Assembly: GCA_963725275.1 (NCBI GenBank)
Contig: CAVRXS010000007.1
Coordinates: forward strand, 310,001-374,000
Source: Bog-756 sp963725275
GTDB lineage: Bacteria; Actinomycetota; Acidimicrobiia; Acidimicrobiales; RAAP-2
DNA: 64,000 nt
Direction of reading: 5' to 3'
Position numbers and translations under genes: made by a program. The notes beneath the pieces were generated by a model that did no database searches, was not told the origin of the DNA, and worked only from the letters and a program-made list of their open reading frames with translations. Below, in pieces: positions 11,520 through 21,745 of this stretch. Within the stretch, counting starts at the first letter, position 1, and each line of letters opens with the position of its first letter.

Positions 11520-12441
11520 GTCCTGCGCGGACAATGTAACGGGGCTCAAGTCAAAAGCCGAAGCTGCGGATTTCCATTCCGCCCGAGTATCGGACGTCCA
11601 GAGCAATGAATCACTTCGGTGGTTCGGCGCCGAGGACGCCGTATTGACGCTTGGGAGTCACGGGGTGGGAGTGGTAGGGGAGCGTCGATCCTGCTGAGAA
11701 GCGGCGGTGGAAACCGTCGTGGAGCGTGGTCGAGTGAGAATGTTGGTATGAGTAGCGAGAGAGGGGTGAGAAACCCCTCCGCCGTAAGCCCAAGGGTTCC
11801 TGGGGAAGGCTAATCCTCCCAGGGTAAGTCGGGAGCTAAGGCGAGGCCGAGAGGCGTAGTCGATGCACAACTGGTTGATATTCCAGTACTTCCGTGTCCG
11901 CGCCCAATCCAATACCGGTGTCCTAAGGGGCTGTCCTTCGGGGCGAACCGACCGACCCGGTGGCGGATAGCGAAGGAGGGACGCAGGAGGGTAGGTGAGC
12001 CCAGGCGTTGGTTGTCCTGGGGTAAGCGAGTAGGGAGAGGTCCAGGCAAATCCGGACCTCATCAATCCTGAGACGCGATGCCGAGCCACACCAGGCGAAG
12101 TCACTAATCCCATGCTGCCGAGAAAAGCTTCTAGCGAGCTGGCACGGAACCCGTACCCCAAACCGACACAGGTGGGCGGGTAGAGAATACCAAGGCGATC
12201 GGGAGAACTGTGGTTAAGGAACTCGGCAAAATACCTCCGTAACTTCGGGAGAAGGAGGGCCTCACTAGGATGAAGAACTTCGCGTTCCGAGTCTGAAGAG
12301 GCCGCAGAGAATAGGGGAAAGCGACTGTTTACTAAAAACACAGGAGCGTGCGAAGTCGTAAGACGATGTATACGCTCTGACGCCTGCCCGGTGCCGGAAG
12401 GTTACGGGGAAGGGTTAGCCCTCGGGCGAAGCTCTGAACCT

Positions 12442-13316
<875 letters not shown>

Positions 13317-13574
13317 CGACTTTCCTACTGTCTCAACCACAGACCCGGCGAAATTGAAGTACGAGTAAAGATGCTCGTTAGCTGCATCAGGACGGAAAGA
13401 CCCCGTGGACCTTTACTACAGCTTGCTGTTGAGTTTTAGTACTTATTGTGTAGGATAGGTGGGAGACTTTGAAGCATTGGCGCCAGCCAGTGTGGAGTCA
13501 ACCTTGAAATACCACCCTTTATGTGCCGGAACCCTAACCTCGGTCCGTGATCCGGATCAGGGACAGCGTCAGGT

Positions 13575-13606
<32 letters not shown>

Positions 13607-13825
13607 ACGTAACGGAGGCGCCCAAAGGTTCCCTCAGGCTGGTTGGCAATCAGCCGTCGAGTGCAATGGCACAAGGGAGCTTGACTGCGAGACCTACAAG
13701 TCAAGCAGGTGCGAAAGCAGGGCATAGTGATCCAGCGGTTGCTTGTGGAAGCGCCGTTGCTCAACGGATAAAAGGTACCCCGGGGATAACAGGCTCATCT
13801 TCCCCAAGAGTCCATATCGACGGGA

Positions 13826-13871
<46 letters not shown>

Positions 13872-13872
13872 C

Positions 13873-13908
<36 letters not shown>

Positions 13909-13924
13909 TACGCGAGCTGGGTTT

Positions 13925-13956
<32 letters not shown>

Positions 13957-13986
13957 ATGCAGCCGTAGGAGATTTGAGGAAGGCTA

Positions 13987-14017
<31 letters not shown>

Positions 14018-14073
14018 GCTCTCGTGTGTCAGTTGTCCTGCCAAGGGCACTGCTGATTTGCGACCTTCGGGTG

Positions 14074-14105
<32 letters not shown>

Positions 14106-14240
14106 TCGTTCCAAGATGAAATCTCCCACAGGGTTAACCTGGTAAGGCCCGTGGCCAGACGACCACGTTGATAGGCCGGAAGTGTACGTGCGGTAACGCA
14201 TTCAGCTGACCGGTACTAATCGGCCGAGGGCTTGGGAACT

Positions 14241-14338
14241 TGCTCGTGCTCGCTATGGAACGCTCAACGTGACCGACTCCGGTCACGTCGGGCCGGAATT
14301 CGACCGAAGGTCGTCTGTCCGGCCCGAGGGCGCACAGT
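14241..14338 (+). other. 23S-5S spacer with processing hairpins
   Basis: The first 20 nt pair with the 23S leader strand at 10279-10298. CGTGACCG (14268-14275) and CGGTCACG (14280-14287) form an 8-bp hairpin, and TCGGGCCGGA pairs with TCCGGCCCGA around 14288-14327. These are likely substrates for separating 23S from 5S RNA. Confidence 0.6.
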
Positions 14339-14456
14339 TTCCGGTGGCCATGGCGGCGGAGAGACACCCGTTCCCATTCCGAACACGGCAGTTAAGCCCG
14401 CCAGCGCCGATGGTACTTGGGGGGTAGCCCCCTGGGAGAGTAGGACGCCGCCGGAT
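14339..14456 (+). rRNA. rrf: 5S ribosomal RNA
   Basis: About 118 nt. TCCGGTGGCC at the 5' end pairs with GGACGCCGCCGGA at the 3' end (helix I). The conserved CCCATTCCGAACACGGCAGTTAAGCC stretch and the GGGAGAGTAGGAC segment are present. Ends are placed by helix I. Confidence 0.93.
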
Positions 14457-14462
14457 GTTCTC

Positions 14463-14495
14463 TGACAATGCCCCCGCTCAGCGGGGGCATTGTCA
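14463..14495 (+). terminator. rrn terminator, shared with the convergent acetyltransferase gene
   Basis: TGACAATGCCCCCGC pairs perfectly with GCGGGGGCATTGTCA over 15 bp around a TCA loop, 7 nt after the 5S gene. No T-tract follows on the plus strand. The stop codon of the minus-strand GNAT gene lies inside the right arm (14493-14495), so the hairpin probably works in both directions. Confidence 0.8.
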
Positions 14496-15035
14496 TGTCC
14501 GGACGACGTGCTCGCCCGCTTCGATCTCGTACATGGTGGTCGTCGTTCCGGGCACGTCGGTGCGGGGCACGACCTGCCATCGGCGCATGCCGATCTTCTC
14601 CATCACCCTGCCGGAGGCCACGTTGTCGGTGTGATAGCGGGCAATGACCCGTTCGAGGCCCAACCCACTGAAGCCGAAGGTCAGTGCCTCTTGCGCCCCT
14701 TCCGTCGCGAGCCCCTGACCCCACAGCTCGCTGTCGATGAACCACCCGATCTCCGTCTGGCCGCTGAGATCGGGATCATCGATCACCTTGTTGAGGCCCA
14801 GCCATCCGATGAAACGGGACGTGGATCGCAGCTCGACGGCGAAGAAGCTGTACCCCTCCTCGCCCCACAGGCCGACGTGCCACTCGAGCCAGCCTCTGCT
14901 CTCGTCGACCGTATAGAGGTGACCGTCGCCGAAATATCGCTGCATGGCCGGATTCCGGTGCAGAACGAAGAGCGCGCCCGCGTCGGAGATCCGGAGGGGA
15001 CGCAAATGCAACCGCTCTGTGTCGATCTCAGTCAC
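14493..15035 (-). CDS. GNAT family N-acetyltransferase
   Basis: A 180-residue protein of the RimJ/RimL-like GNAT class that transfers acetyl groups from acetyl-CoA to an unknown amine. It begins TERLHLRPL, a typical first strand, and has the acetyl-CoA-binding stretch LWGQGLATEGAQEAL (motif A) followed by NVASGRVMEKIGMRR. The GTG at 15035 is chosen because a GGAGAG site precedes it; the open frame runs further back only because it overlaps the damaged efeB gene. It lies 15 bp after efeB and may be part of that operon. Confidence 0.8.
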   Translation of the reverse strand: MTEIDTERLHLRPLRISDAGALFVLHRNPAMQRYFGDGHLYTVDESRGWLEWHVGLWGEEGYSFFAVELRSTSRFIGWLGLNKVIDDPDLSGQTEIGWFIDSELWGQGLATEGAQEALTFGFSGLGLERVIARYHTDNVASGRVMEKIGMRRWQVVPRTDVPGTTTTMYEIEAGEHVVRT

Positions 15036-15049
15036 AGCACTCTCCGTCG

Positions 15050-16332
15050 TCAGAGTAACCCCTGGCCCCAGGACTTCCCCGGGCAAACCCCGGGCGGACA
15101 GGCGAAGATGCCGCTGCCGGTGTGGCGCACGAACCGGGTGAGGGCGTCCTGGAGTGCCAACCGCTGCTGGACCGGCACGAACTGGTTGGCGGGGTCCTTC
15201 TGGAAGCAGACGAAGAAGAGCCCGGCGTCGAGCTCCCCACTGGTCGGGTCCACGCCGTCCGCGAAGCTGTAGCCGCGGCGCAGGATCGCTGCACCGTGGT
15301 TGGTGTCGGCTGCTGCGACCCGGATGTGGGCGTCGTAGGGGACGACGAAGGTGCCGTCGGCAGCCATGGCGCCGAGGTCGACCGGGTCGTACTCGACGCT
15401 GCCCGCCGAGGGGTGCGCCGGTGGCCTTGGTCCGACCGATGGTCCGTTCCTGCTCGCCGAGGGTGCTGCGGTCCCACTTCCGAGATGGATCCGGATCCGC
15501 CGTGCGACCAGGTAGGTCCCACCATGCATCCAGGGTTGGTCGGTCCGGTCGTCGACCCAGACGAACCGGTCCATCGAGCCGGTGTCGGTGGACACCAGGT
15601 TGTCCGTGCCGTCGCGGAAGCCGAGCAGGTTCCGGGGGGAGGGGCTCTTCGGTCCTGCGGCCGGCGGTCGGCCCGAACCCGACCTGCAGGTAGCGCACGG
15701 TGGCCGACCCGAGGGCCAACCGGGTCAGGTCGTGGACGGCATGGAAGGCCACCTGGGGGTCGTCGGCGCAGGCCTGGATGCAGAGGTCGCCTCCGCTGCG
15801 AGTCGGGTCGAGCTGCGTCCCCGGGAAAGGCGGGCAGGTCGACGAGCGCCCCCGGGCGCTTGGAAGCGAGACCGAATCGGTCGTCGAAGAGGGACGGGCC
15901 GAAGCCGACGGTCACGGTCAGGCGCGAGGGGGGCAGGTCGAGTGCCTCCCCGCTGTCGGGCGGTGGGGCGAAGTCTCCCCCCGGCCCGTCCAGCTCCTTC
16001 CCAGTGGTCATCTGGGCCGCGGCCGCCGTCCACACGTCCAACAGGGCCCCGAGCCCTGCGGCGTCGGGAGCGGTCACGTCGTAGGTTGCGAAGACCATCC
16101 GGCTCTGCTCGGGGGTGACCACGCCTGCCTGGTGTTCCCCGTAGAAGGGCACCGTGGACGCGTTGGCGGAGCCAGATGTCGGGGTGTCTGCACCGGCTGC
16201 GGGAATCGCGGTGCCAGCCACCACGGCGGCCGTCGCCATGCCCGACCCCGCCAACAACTGGCGCCGGCTCAGGGCAGGACCGCCGGTTTGCGGCGCTCCG
16301 GGTCCGGGAGCCGGTCGGCGGCGACCGGTCAT
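15050..16332 (-). pseudogene. efeB: EfeB-type deferrochelatase/Dyp peroxidase, broken by four frame changes
   Basis: A Tat-exported heme peroxidase gene (signal SRRQLLAGSGMATAAV) of the EfeB/DyP family, which handles heme or iron outside the membrane. Conserved blocks are spread over different frames: up to LVDLPAFPG; then SGGDLCIQACADDPQVAFHA; then PRNLLGFRDGTDN with the heme-site GxxDG motif; then WDRSTLGEQERTIGR; then VEYDPVDLGAM to the C terminus. Frame changes fall near 15820, 15652, 15478 and 15402. The protein is otherwise well preserved, and compensating indels restore it, so sequencing error is as likely as true decay. The start overlaps the efeO stop (ATGA). Confidence 0.8.
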
Positions 16333-17255
16333 GAGGGCTCCCCGGAGGTGCCGAACCGGGCGAGGTCGGCGGCGAGCCGGGCGAGGAGCGCGGCGGTGGC
16401 ATCCACGTGCTGGGTCAGCGACTGCACCGTGGACTCGGGAACGGAGCTCTCCGGTACAGCAGTCGGGGATCCGAGCGCGGCGACGGCAGTGTCCAGCTTG
16501 GTGAACCCGGCCTGCACGGTGGAGGTCAGGGTCGGGTCCACCCCCTGCGCAAGGTGCTCGATGGCGCCGAAGGCGTTCTGTGCGGCGCCCAGCGTCGCGT
16601 TGACGTCGACCAGACCGAGGCCGGAGAACGGCTCTTCGTCACCGGCAAGGGCGTCGTCCGCGACCCAGCCGAGCTCGTCCACCGCCACCGTCCCGATGGC
16701 TTCGGGTCCGAGCCGGTTCCGCGAGAGGAGGAACTCGGCCACCGGGGCCTGCGCGGCCAGCGAGGCGAGGTCGGCAGCGACCGGCCCCGAGGTCCACAGA
16801 TCCCGCTCGACGGCGTGGAGGCCGCCGAAGGTCTGGCCGGGTCCGACGTCGTTCGGGAGCTCGTCGAGGGAGGCGTCGTTGACCTGGTTCCCGATCTCGA
16901 GATCACGGAAGCCGTCGAACTGCGCCTGGGCGGTGAGCTCGTCGGACCGTGCTGCGGGGAGGTCCCCGCGGGCCACGTCGTCCTGGAGGGTCCCGATGGT
17001 GCGCACGAAGGCGGCCGTGTCGCCGTCGACCTGCGAGTGGAACGCGGCGGTTGCCGCAGCGCCGGCGGCGGTGCTCTGATCGGAGTAGGTCCCCGCCGAA
17101 CCGGTCGGAGCCGGTGCTGAGCGCGGGGAGGCGATCGGCCCGGCGCAGCCGGCCACGACTACTGCTGCGACGATGACCGCGAGGACCCCCGCCCGGGAGC
17201 GACGAACCGGGACGACGCGTGGATCGGCTCGGAGCGGGGGCGCGTGCGGGTGCAT
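16329..17255 (-). CDS. efeO: EfeO-type periplasmic iron-uptake lipoprotein (M75/imelysin-like)
   Basis: A 308-residue predicted lipoprotein: a hydrophobic stretch AGVLAVIVAAVVVAGC ends in a lipobox cysteine. The rest is helical and matches EfeO/M75 proteins, with the HxxE metal motif in LHAVERDLW around residue 150 and regular helical segments after it. EfeO is thought to bind iron outside the membrane and work with EfeB. The ATG at 17255 is chosen because it gives a standard lipoprotein signal; there is no clear ribosome-binding site. A -10-like TACCCT lies 26 nt upstream. The permease gene efeU is not present nearby. Confidence 0.8.
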   Translation of the reverse strand: MHPHAPPLRADPRVVPVRRSRAGVLAVIVAAVVVAGCAGPIASPRSAPAPTGSAGTYSDQSTAAGAAATAAFHSQVDGDTAAFVRTIGTLQDDVARGDLPAARSDELTAQAQFDGFRDLEIGNQVNDASLDELPNDVGPGQTFGGLHAVERDLWTSGPVAADLASLAAQAPVAEFLLSRNRLGPEAIGTVAVDELGWVADDALAGDEEPFSGLGLVDVNATLGAAQNAFGAIEHLAQGVDPTLTSTVQAGFTKLDTAVAALGSPTAVPESSVPESTVQSLTQHVDATAALLARLAADLARFGTSGEPS

Positions 17256-17353
17256 GGGGATCGGGCGGGTTGCCGACGACCAGGGTAGGTGAGCCGGGCA
17301 CGGACAGGGCACGCGGGCACGCTGGGCACCGCAGGAAGAGGGGGCACCGCAGG

Positions 17354-17359
17354 TAGAGT
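17354..17359 (+). promoter_or_regulatory. -10 hexamer of a leaderless promoter for the TPR gene
   Basis: TAGAGT ends 6 nt before the ATG at 17366, and no Shine-Dalgarno sequence is present. Transcription would start at or next to the start codon. No -35 box is recognisable. Confidence 0.55.
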
Positions 17360-17365
17360 TGGCGG

Positions 17366-18577
17366 ATGGCCGCGCACACCCCCCCTCGTTCTCCGCGCCC
17401 GCGTGGCTCGGGAGGGTCCTCGCGGGCCACATCGGGACGCCGAGGGTCGGGTGCACCCCCCGCCAAGAGAAGCGGTCGACCCGAGCGGGCGAACGGGTCG
17501 GGCAACGCCGGTGGTGGCCGGAGCGGGAACCCTTCCGGGTCGGGGCGCTCGGATCGCAACGGCCGCTCCACCGGTCGTGCCGTCGGAGGATCCCGGTCCG
17601 ATGCCCGTGCGGCGAGCGGCTCCCCGCGTGCTCCCCGGACGATGGACGGCGGGAGCAGCCGGGTGGTCCGCAAGGGATGGGGGAGCGTGGCCCGCCGCGG
17701 GGCGAGCACGGTCAGGGACGGGGGCGCGAAGCAGGGCCCCGAGACGGCTGCGCGGGAAGGACGGCGCAACGCCCGCGACGGCGCCAAGGAGTTCGTCCCC
17801 GAGACGTTCGCCCGGGTCGACGACCGGACCGCCTCGGAACAGAGCGCAACCCGGTCCCCGGCGCACCGTCCGGTCCGCCCTCCGGCCGAGCTGCCGGCCG
17901 ACGTTGCCCATGAGCTGGCTTCTGCCGCAGGACCCGACTGGAGCACCCTGCGCGAGCGGATGACCGAGCGGATGGCGGCCGGCATCGGAGCCTACGAGCG
18001 CGAGCGCTTCCGGGACGCGGCGCGGATCCTGCGCACCGTGGTCGACACCCTCCCGAACGCCGCCTGCGCCCGCGAGCTGCTCGGACTCTGCCAGTACCAG
18101 CAGGGACAGTGGAAGGCCGCGCTCACGAGCCTCGACAGTTTCGCCGCCCTGACCGGCTCGGTCGCCCAGGACCCGGTGCGGATGGACTGTCAGCGGGCCC
18201 TCGGGAGGCCGGCACGGGTCGAAGCACTCTTCCAGGAGCTCCGCAAGGGCTCGCCCGACCCCGAGGTGCTCGCCGAGGGCAGGGTCGTGCTGGCCGGGAC
18301 CCGGGCCGACCGCGGCGAACTCGAGGGCGCGGTGCGCCTGCTGGTCGAGGCGGGCGCCGGGCGACAGGTGCGTAACCCGGCCGATCGCCATCTGCGCCAG
18401 TGGTACGTGCTCGCGGACCTCATGGAACGCTCCGGCGATCTGTCGAAGGCCCGGGAGCTCTTCCAGCGGGTCGAGGCGGCCGACCCCGAGGCGTATGACG
18501 TCGCGGAGCGGCTGGAGTCTCTCGGGCCGCCGACCCGGGCCCGGCGCAGGCCGGGCAGACCGCGTGAGGGCCGTTAG
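17366..18577 (+). CDS. TPR-repeat protein with a long basic disordered N terminus
   Basis: A 403-residue protein. Residues 1-190 are rich in Arg, Gly, Ser and Pro and look disordered and strongly basic. From about residue 200, helices such as ERERFRDAARILRTVVDTLP, NAACARELLGLCQYQQGQWKAAL and QWYVLADLMERSGDLSKARELFQRVE form tetratricopeptide repeats, with the final repeat closest to consensus. TPR domains mediate protein binding; the basic tail could contact RNA or DNA, but this is a guess. No enzyme motif is seen. The aldolase gene starts 11 bp after it, with its own -10 element. Confidence 0.7.
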   Translation: MAAHTPPRSPRPRGSGGSSRATSGRRGSGAPPAKRSGRPERANGSGNAGGGRSGNPSGSGRSDRNGRSTGRAVGGSRSDARAASGSPRAPRTMDGGSSRVVRKGWGSVARRGASTVRDGGAKQGPETAAREGRRNARDGAKEFVPETFARVDDRTASEQSATRSPAHRPVRPPAELPADVAHELASAAGPDWSTLRERMTERMAAGIGAYERERFRDAARILRTVVDTLPNAACARELLGLCQYQQGQWKAALTSLDSFAALTGSVAQDPVRMDCQRALGRPARVEALFQELRKGSPDPEVLAEGRVVLAGTRADRGELEGAVRLLVEAGAGRQVRNPADRHLRQWYVLADLMERSGDLSKARELFQRVEAADPEAYDVAERLESLGPPTRARRRPGRPREGR

Positions 18578-18580
18578 GCT
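18575..18580 (+). promoter_or_regulatory. -10 hexamer before the aldolase gene
   Basis: TAGGCT overlaps the stop codon of the TPR gene and ends 8 nt before the ATG at 18589. No ribosome-binding site is present, so a leaderless aldolase transcript is plausible. Confidence 0.45.
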
Positions 18581-18588
18581 CTGGTGTC

Positions 18589-19638
18589 ATGACTCTCGAA
18601 CAACTGCTGGGCGACGAGGCAGATTCTCTGCTCGGTCACACCGCGAAGGCGTTCCCGTCCGACCTCCTGACCCTGCCCGGGCCGGGCGTCATCGAGGAGG
18701 TCTTCCGCGATTCGGACCGCTCGTCCACCGTGCTGCGCAACCTCGGGACCCTCTGCCACACGGGGCGGCTGGCGGGCACCGGCTACCTGTCGATCCTGCC
18801 GGTCGACCAGGGGATCGAGCACTCGGCCGCGGCCAGTTTCGCAAAGGAGCCGGCCTACTTCGACCCGGCCCGGCTCTGCGACCTCGCCCTCGCGGCCGGC
18901 TGCAACGCGATCGCGACGACCCTCGGCGGGCTCGGCATCATCTCCCGGCGCTACGCCGACCGGATCCCGTTCATCGTCAAGCTCAACCACAACGACTTCC
19001 TCAACTATCCCAACACCTACGACCAGGTGCTGTTCGGGAGTGCGGCGCAGGCGTCGGACCTCGGCGCGGTCGGTGTCGGCGCGACGATCTACTTCGGCTC
19101 CGACGGTGCCGACCGCCAGATCGTGGAGATATCCCGGGCCTTCGCCGAGGCCCACCGTCTCGGGATGTTCACCGTGCTCTGGTGCTATCTCCGCAACGCG
19201 GCCTTCAAGCAGGGGGACATCGACTACCACCTCTCGGCGGACCTCACCGGCCAGGCCAATCACCTCGGGGTGACCATCGAGGCGGACATCATCAAACAGA
19301 AGCAGCCGGAGAACAACGGCGGGTACAACGCCCTCAAGTTCGGGAAGACCGATCCGCTCGTCTACAGCCAGCTGACCACCGACCATCCGATCGACCTCGC
19401 CCGGTGGCAGGTTGCCAACTGCTACGCCGGTCGGATCCCCCTCATCAATTCCGGTGGCGAGTCGAAGGGCGCCGACGACCTCGCCCAGGCCGTGCGCACC
19501 GCGGTGATCAACAAGCGGGCCGGCGGGGCAGGCCTCATCGTCGGTCGCAAGGCGTTCCAGCGCCCGACCGAGGAGGGTGCGGCCCTGGTTCGCGCTGTCC
19601 AGGACGTCTACCTGGATCCCTCGGTCACGATCGCCTGA
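18589..19638 (+). CDS. Class I fructose-bisphosphate aldolase (FbaB/DhnA type)
   Basis: A 349-residue Schiff-base aldolase of the archaeal/DhnA type, which interconverts fructose 1,6-bisphosphate with glyceraldehyde 3-phosphate and dihydroxyacetone phosphate. ILPVDQGIEHS is the phosphate/substrate entry strand, FIVKLNHNDFL contains one lysine, and EADIIKQKQPENNGG carries the likely Schiff-base lysine. Near the C terminus, PLINSGGESKGADDLAQAVR and GGAGLIVGRKAFQRP supply the phosphate-binding loops. It stands alone, between the TPR gene and korA. Confidence 0.88.
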   Translation: MTLEQLLGDEADSLLGHTAKAFPSDLLTLPGPGVIEEVFRDSDRSSTVLRNLGTLCHTGRLAGTGYLSILPVDQGIEHSAAASFAKEPAYFDPARLCDLALAAGCNAIATTLGGLGIISRRYADRIPFIVKLNHNDFLNYPNTYDQVLFGSAAQASDLGAVGVGATIYFGSDGADRQIVEISRAFAEAHRLGMFTVLWCYLRNAAFKQGDIDYHLSADLTGQANHLGVTIEADIIKQKQPENNGGYNALKFGKTDPLVYSQLTTDHPIDLARWQVANCYAGRIPLINSGGESKGADDLAQAVRTAVINKRAGGAGLIVGRKAFQRPTEEGAALVRAVQDVYLDPSVTIA

Positions 19639-19813
19639 CCGTCTCCCTGCTGGGGGACGGCGCGCCGAGGTTGTGCGGTCGGACCGCAGGCCGGCGGTAG
19701 ACTGACTGCAGGTTTGCGGTCACCCGATGCCGCCGCCCGGTAGCGGGGGCCGAGTGGCCTGTGGTCGCGGTCACACGACGGATTGCGTAACGAGCAGCAC
19801 GAACAGGAGCACG

Positions 19814-21745
19814 GTGTCCAACACCACGATCGATCCGAAGTCCCCCCAGTCGATCGACCGCGTCGTCATTCGTTTCGCCGGCGACTCGGGCGACGGCATG
19901 CAGCTCGCAGGAGACCGCTTCACCACGTCGTCGGCATTGTTCGGCAACGACCTCGCCACCTTCCCCGACTTCCCGGCCGAGATCCGCGCACCGGCCGGCA
20001 CCCTGGCCGGGGTCTCGGCCTTCCAGGTCCACATCTCTGACCACCAGATCTCGACGCCGGGCGACTCGCCGAACGTGTTGGTCGCGATGAACCCGGCCGC
20101 CCTCAAGGCCAACCTTGCCGTGCTGCCACAAGGCGCCACCATCATCGTGAACTCGGATGCCTTCGAGGAACGGAATCTGGTGAAGGCCGGCTACGAGGCG
20201 AACCCACTGGACGACGGCTCGCTCTCCGCGTACACGGTCTACGAGGTGCCGATGACCTCGATCACGACCGAGGTGTCCAAGGAGGCCGGCGTCAAGCCGC
20301 GCGACGCCGAACGGTCCAAGAACTTCTTCGCCCTCGGCCTGATCAGTTGGCTCTACACCCGTCCCATCGATTCCACCATCTCCTGGATCGAGGAGCGCTA
20401 CGCCGGCAAGCCCCTGATCCTCGAGGCCAACCAGCGCGCCTTCAAGGCCGGCTACCACTTCGGCGAGACCGCCGAGCTCTTCGAATCCTCCTACGAGGTA
20501 CGCCCCGCCGTGCTCGCCCCGGGGGAGTACACCAACATCACCGGCAACACCGCGACGGCATGGGGACTGATCGCGGCGTCCATGCGCAGCGGCCTCCCCC
20601 TCTTCCTCGGGACCTATCCGATCACCCCGGCCTCGGACATCCTGCACGAGCTGTCCAAGCACAAGCAGTTCGGGGTGCGCACGTTCCAGGCCGAGGACGA
20701 GATCTCGGGGATCGGCGCGGCGCTCGGCGCGTCGTTCGGGGGCGGACTCGGTGTCACCACCACCTCGGGCCCCGGGATCGACCTCAAGTCGGAGACGATG
20801 GGGCTGGCCATCAGCCTGGAGCTCCCCCTGCTCATCATCGACATCCAACGGGGCGGCCCCTCGACCGGACTCCCCACCAAGACCGAGCAGGCCGATCTGC
20901 TGCACGCCATGTACGGCCGGCACGGTGAGGCGCCGTTGCCGATCATCGCGGCCAAGACCCCCAGCCACTGCTTCGCCGCCACCCTCGAGGCGGTCCGGAT
21001 CGCGGTCAAGTACCGGACTCCGGTCATCCTGTTGTCCGACGGCTACCTGGCCAACGGCACTGAGCCGTGGAAGCTCCCCGATCTCGACGACCTGCCCATG
21101 ATCGACCCAGGGTTCGCCGGGGCACCCAACCACGTGGAGGACGACGGGACCGCGACCTTCTGGCCCTACGTGCGCGACGAGCAGACGCTGGCCCGGCCCT
21201 GGGCCCCGCCGGGGGTGGCCGGCCTCGAGCACCGCATCGGCGGTCTCGAGAAGTCCGACGGCCAGGGCAACGTCTCCTACGACGGCGCCAACCACGAGCG
21301 GATGACCAGGCTCCGGGCTGCCAAGATCGCCGGCATCGCCGACGACATCCCGCCGACCGAGGTCGACGACGAGGAGGGGGCCGATGTCCTCGTCGTCGGG
21401 TGGGGATCGACCTACGGGGCAATCGCTGCGGGCGTGCAGCGAGTGCGTGCCCGTGGCCACAAGGTGGCCCAGGCCCACCTGGTCCACCTCAACCCGTTCC
21501 CGGCCGACCTCGGTGCGGTGCTCCGGCGCTACCGGAAGGTGCTGGTCCCCGAAGTCAACCTGGGACAACTGAGCCGCCTGCTACGGGCCGAGTTCCTGGT
21601 CGACACGGTCTCGTTCACGCAGGTCCAGGGGATCCCGTTCCGGGCCGCGGCGATGGAGGTCGCAATCCTCGAACAGATCGACGCAGCGGCTGCTGCAGTC
21701 AACGGGTCCGCCGACGCTGCCGGCGTGACGGTGTCCGGGCGATGA
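19814..21745 (+). CDS. korA: 2-oxoacid:ferredoxin oxidoreductase, fused gamma-alpha subunit
   Basis: A 643-residue subunit of the KorAB-type enzyme, which oxidatively decarboxylates 2-oxoglutarate (or a related 2-oxoacid) to the acyl-CoA with ferredoxin as electron acceptor. The N-terminal gamma domain has RFAGDSGDGMQLAGDRF (residues 20-36). The alpha/PYR domain follows, with YPITPASDILHELSKH and GPGIDLKSETMGLA. The GTG at 19814 is chosen for its AGGAG site at 19805-19809; the frame also extends to 19727. The stop overlaps korB (ATGA). A TAGACT at 19698 could be a promoter -10 giving a leader of about 110 nt. Confidence 0.9.
   Translation: MSNTTIDPKSPQSIDRVVIRFAGDSGDGMQLAGDRFTTSSALFGNDLATFPDFPAEIRAPAGTLAGVSAFQVHISDHQISTPGDSPNVLVAMNPAALKANLAVLPQGATIIVNSDAFEERNLVKAGYEANPLDDGSLSAYTVYEVPMTSITTEVSKEAGVKPRDAERSKNFFALGLISWLYTRPIDSTISWIEERYAGKPLILEANQRAFKAGYHFGETAELFESSYEVRPAVLAPGEYTNITGNTATAWGLIAASMRSGLPLFLGTYPITPASDILHELSKHKQFGVRTFQAEDEISGIGAALGASFGGGLGVTTTSGPGIDLKSETMGLAISLELPLLIIDIQRGGPSTGLPTKTEQADLLHAMYGRHGEAPLPIIAAKTPSHCFAATLEAVRIAVKYRTPVILLSDGYLANGTEPWKLPDLDDLPMIDPGFAGAPNHVEDDGTATFWPYVRDEQTLARPWAPPGVAGLEHRIGGLEKSDGQGNVSYDGANHERMTRLRAAKIAGIADDIPPTEVDDEEGADVLVVGWGSTYGAIAAGVQRVRARGHKVAQAHLVHLNPFPADLGAVLRRYRKVLVPEVNLGQLSRLLRAEFLVDTVSFTQVQGIPFRAAAMEVAILEQIDAAAAAVNGSADAAGVTVSGR

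Noticed and set aside
19671..19703. TTGTGC and TAGACT as a full -35/-10 promoter for korA
   Set aside because: The spacer is 21 bp, too long. The TAGACT alone may still be a -10. The identical spacing before the gene at 25963 is probably chance.
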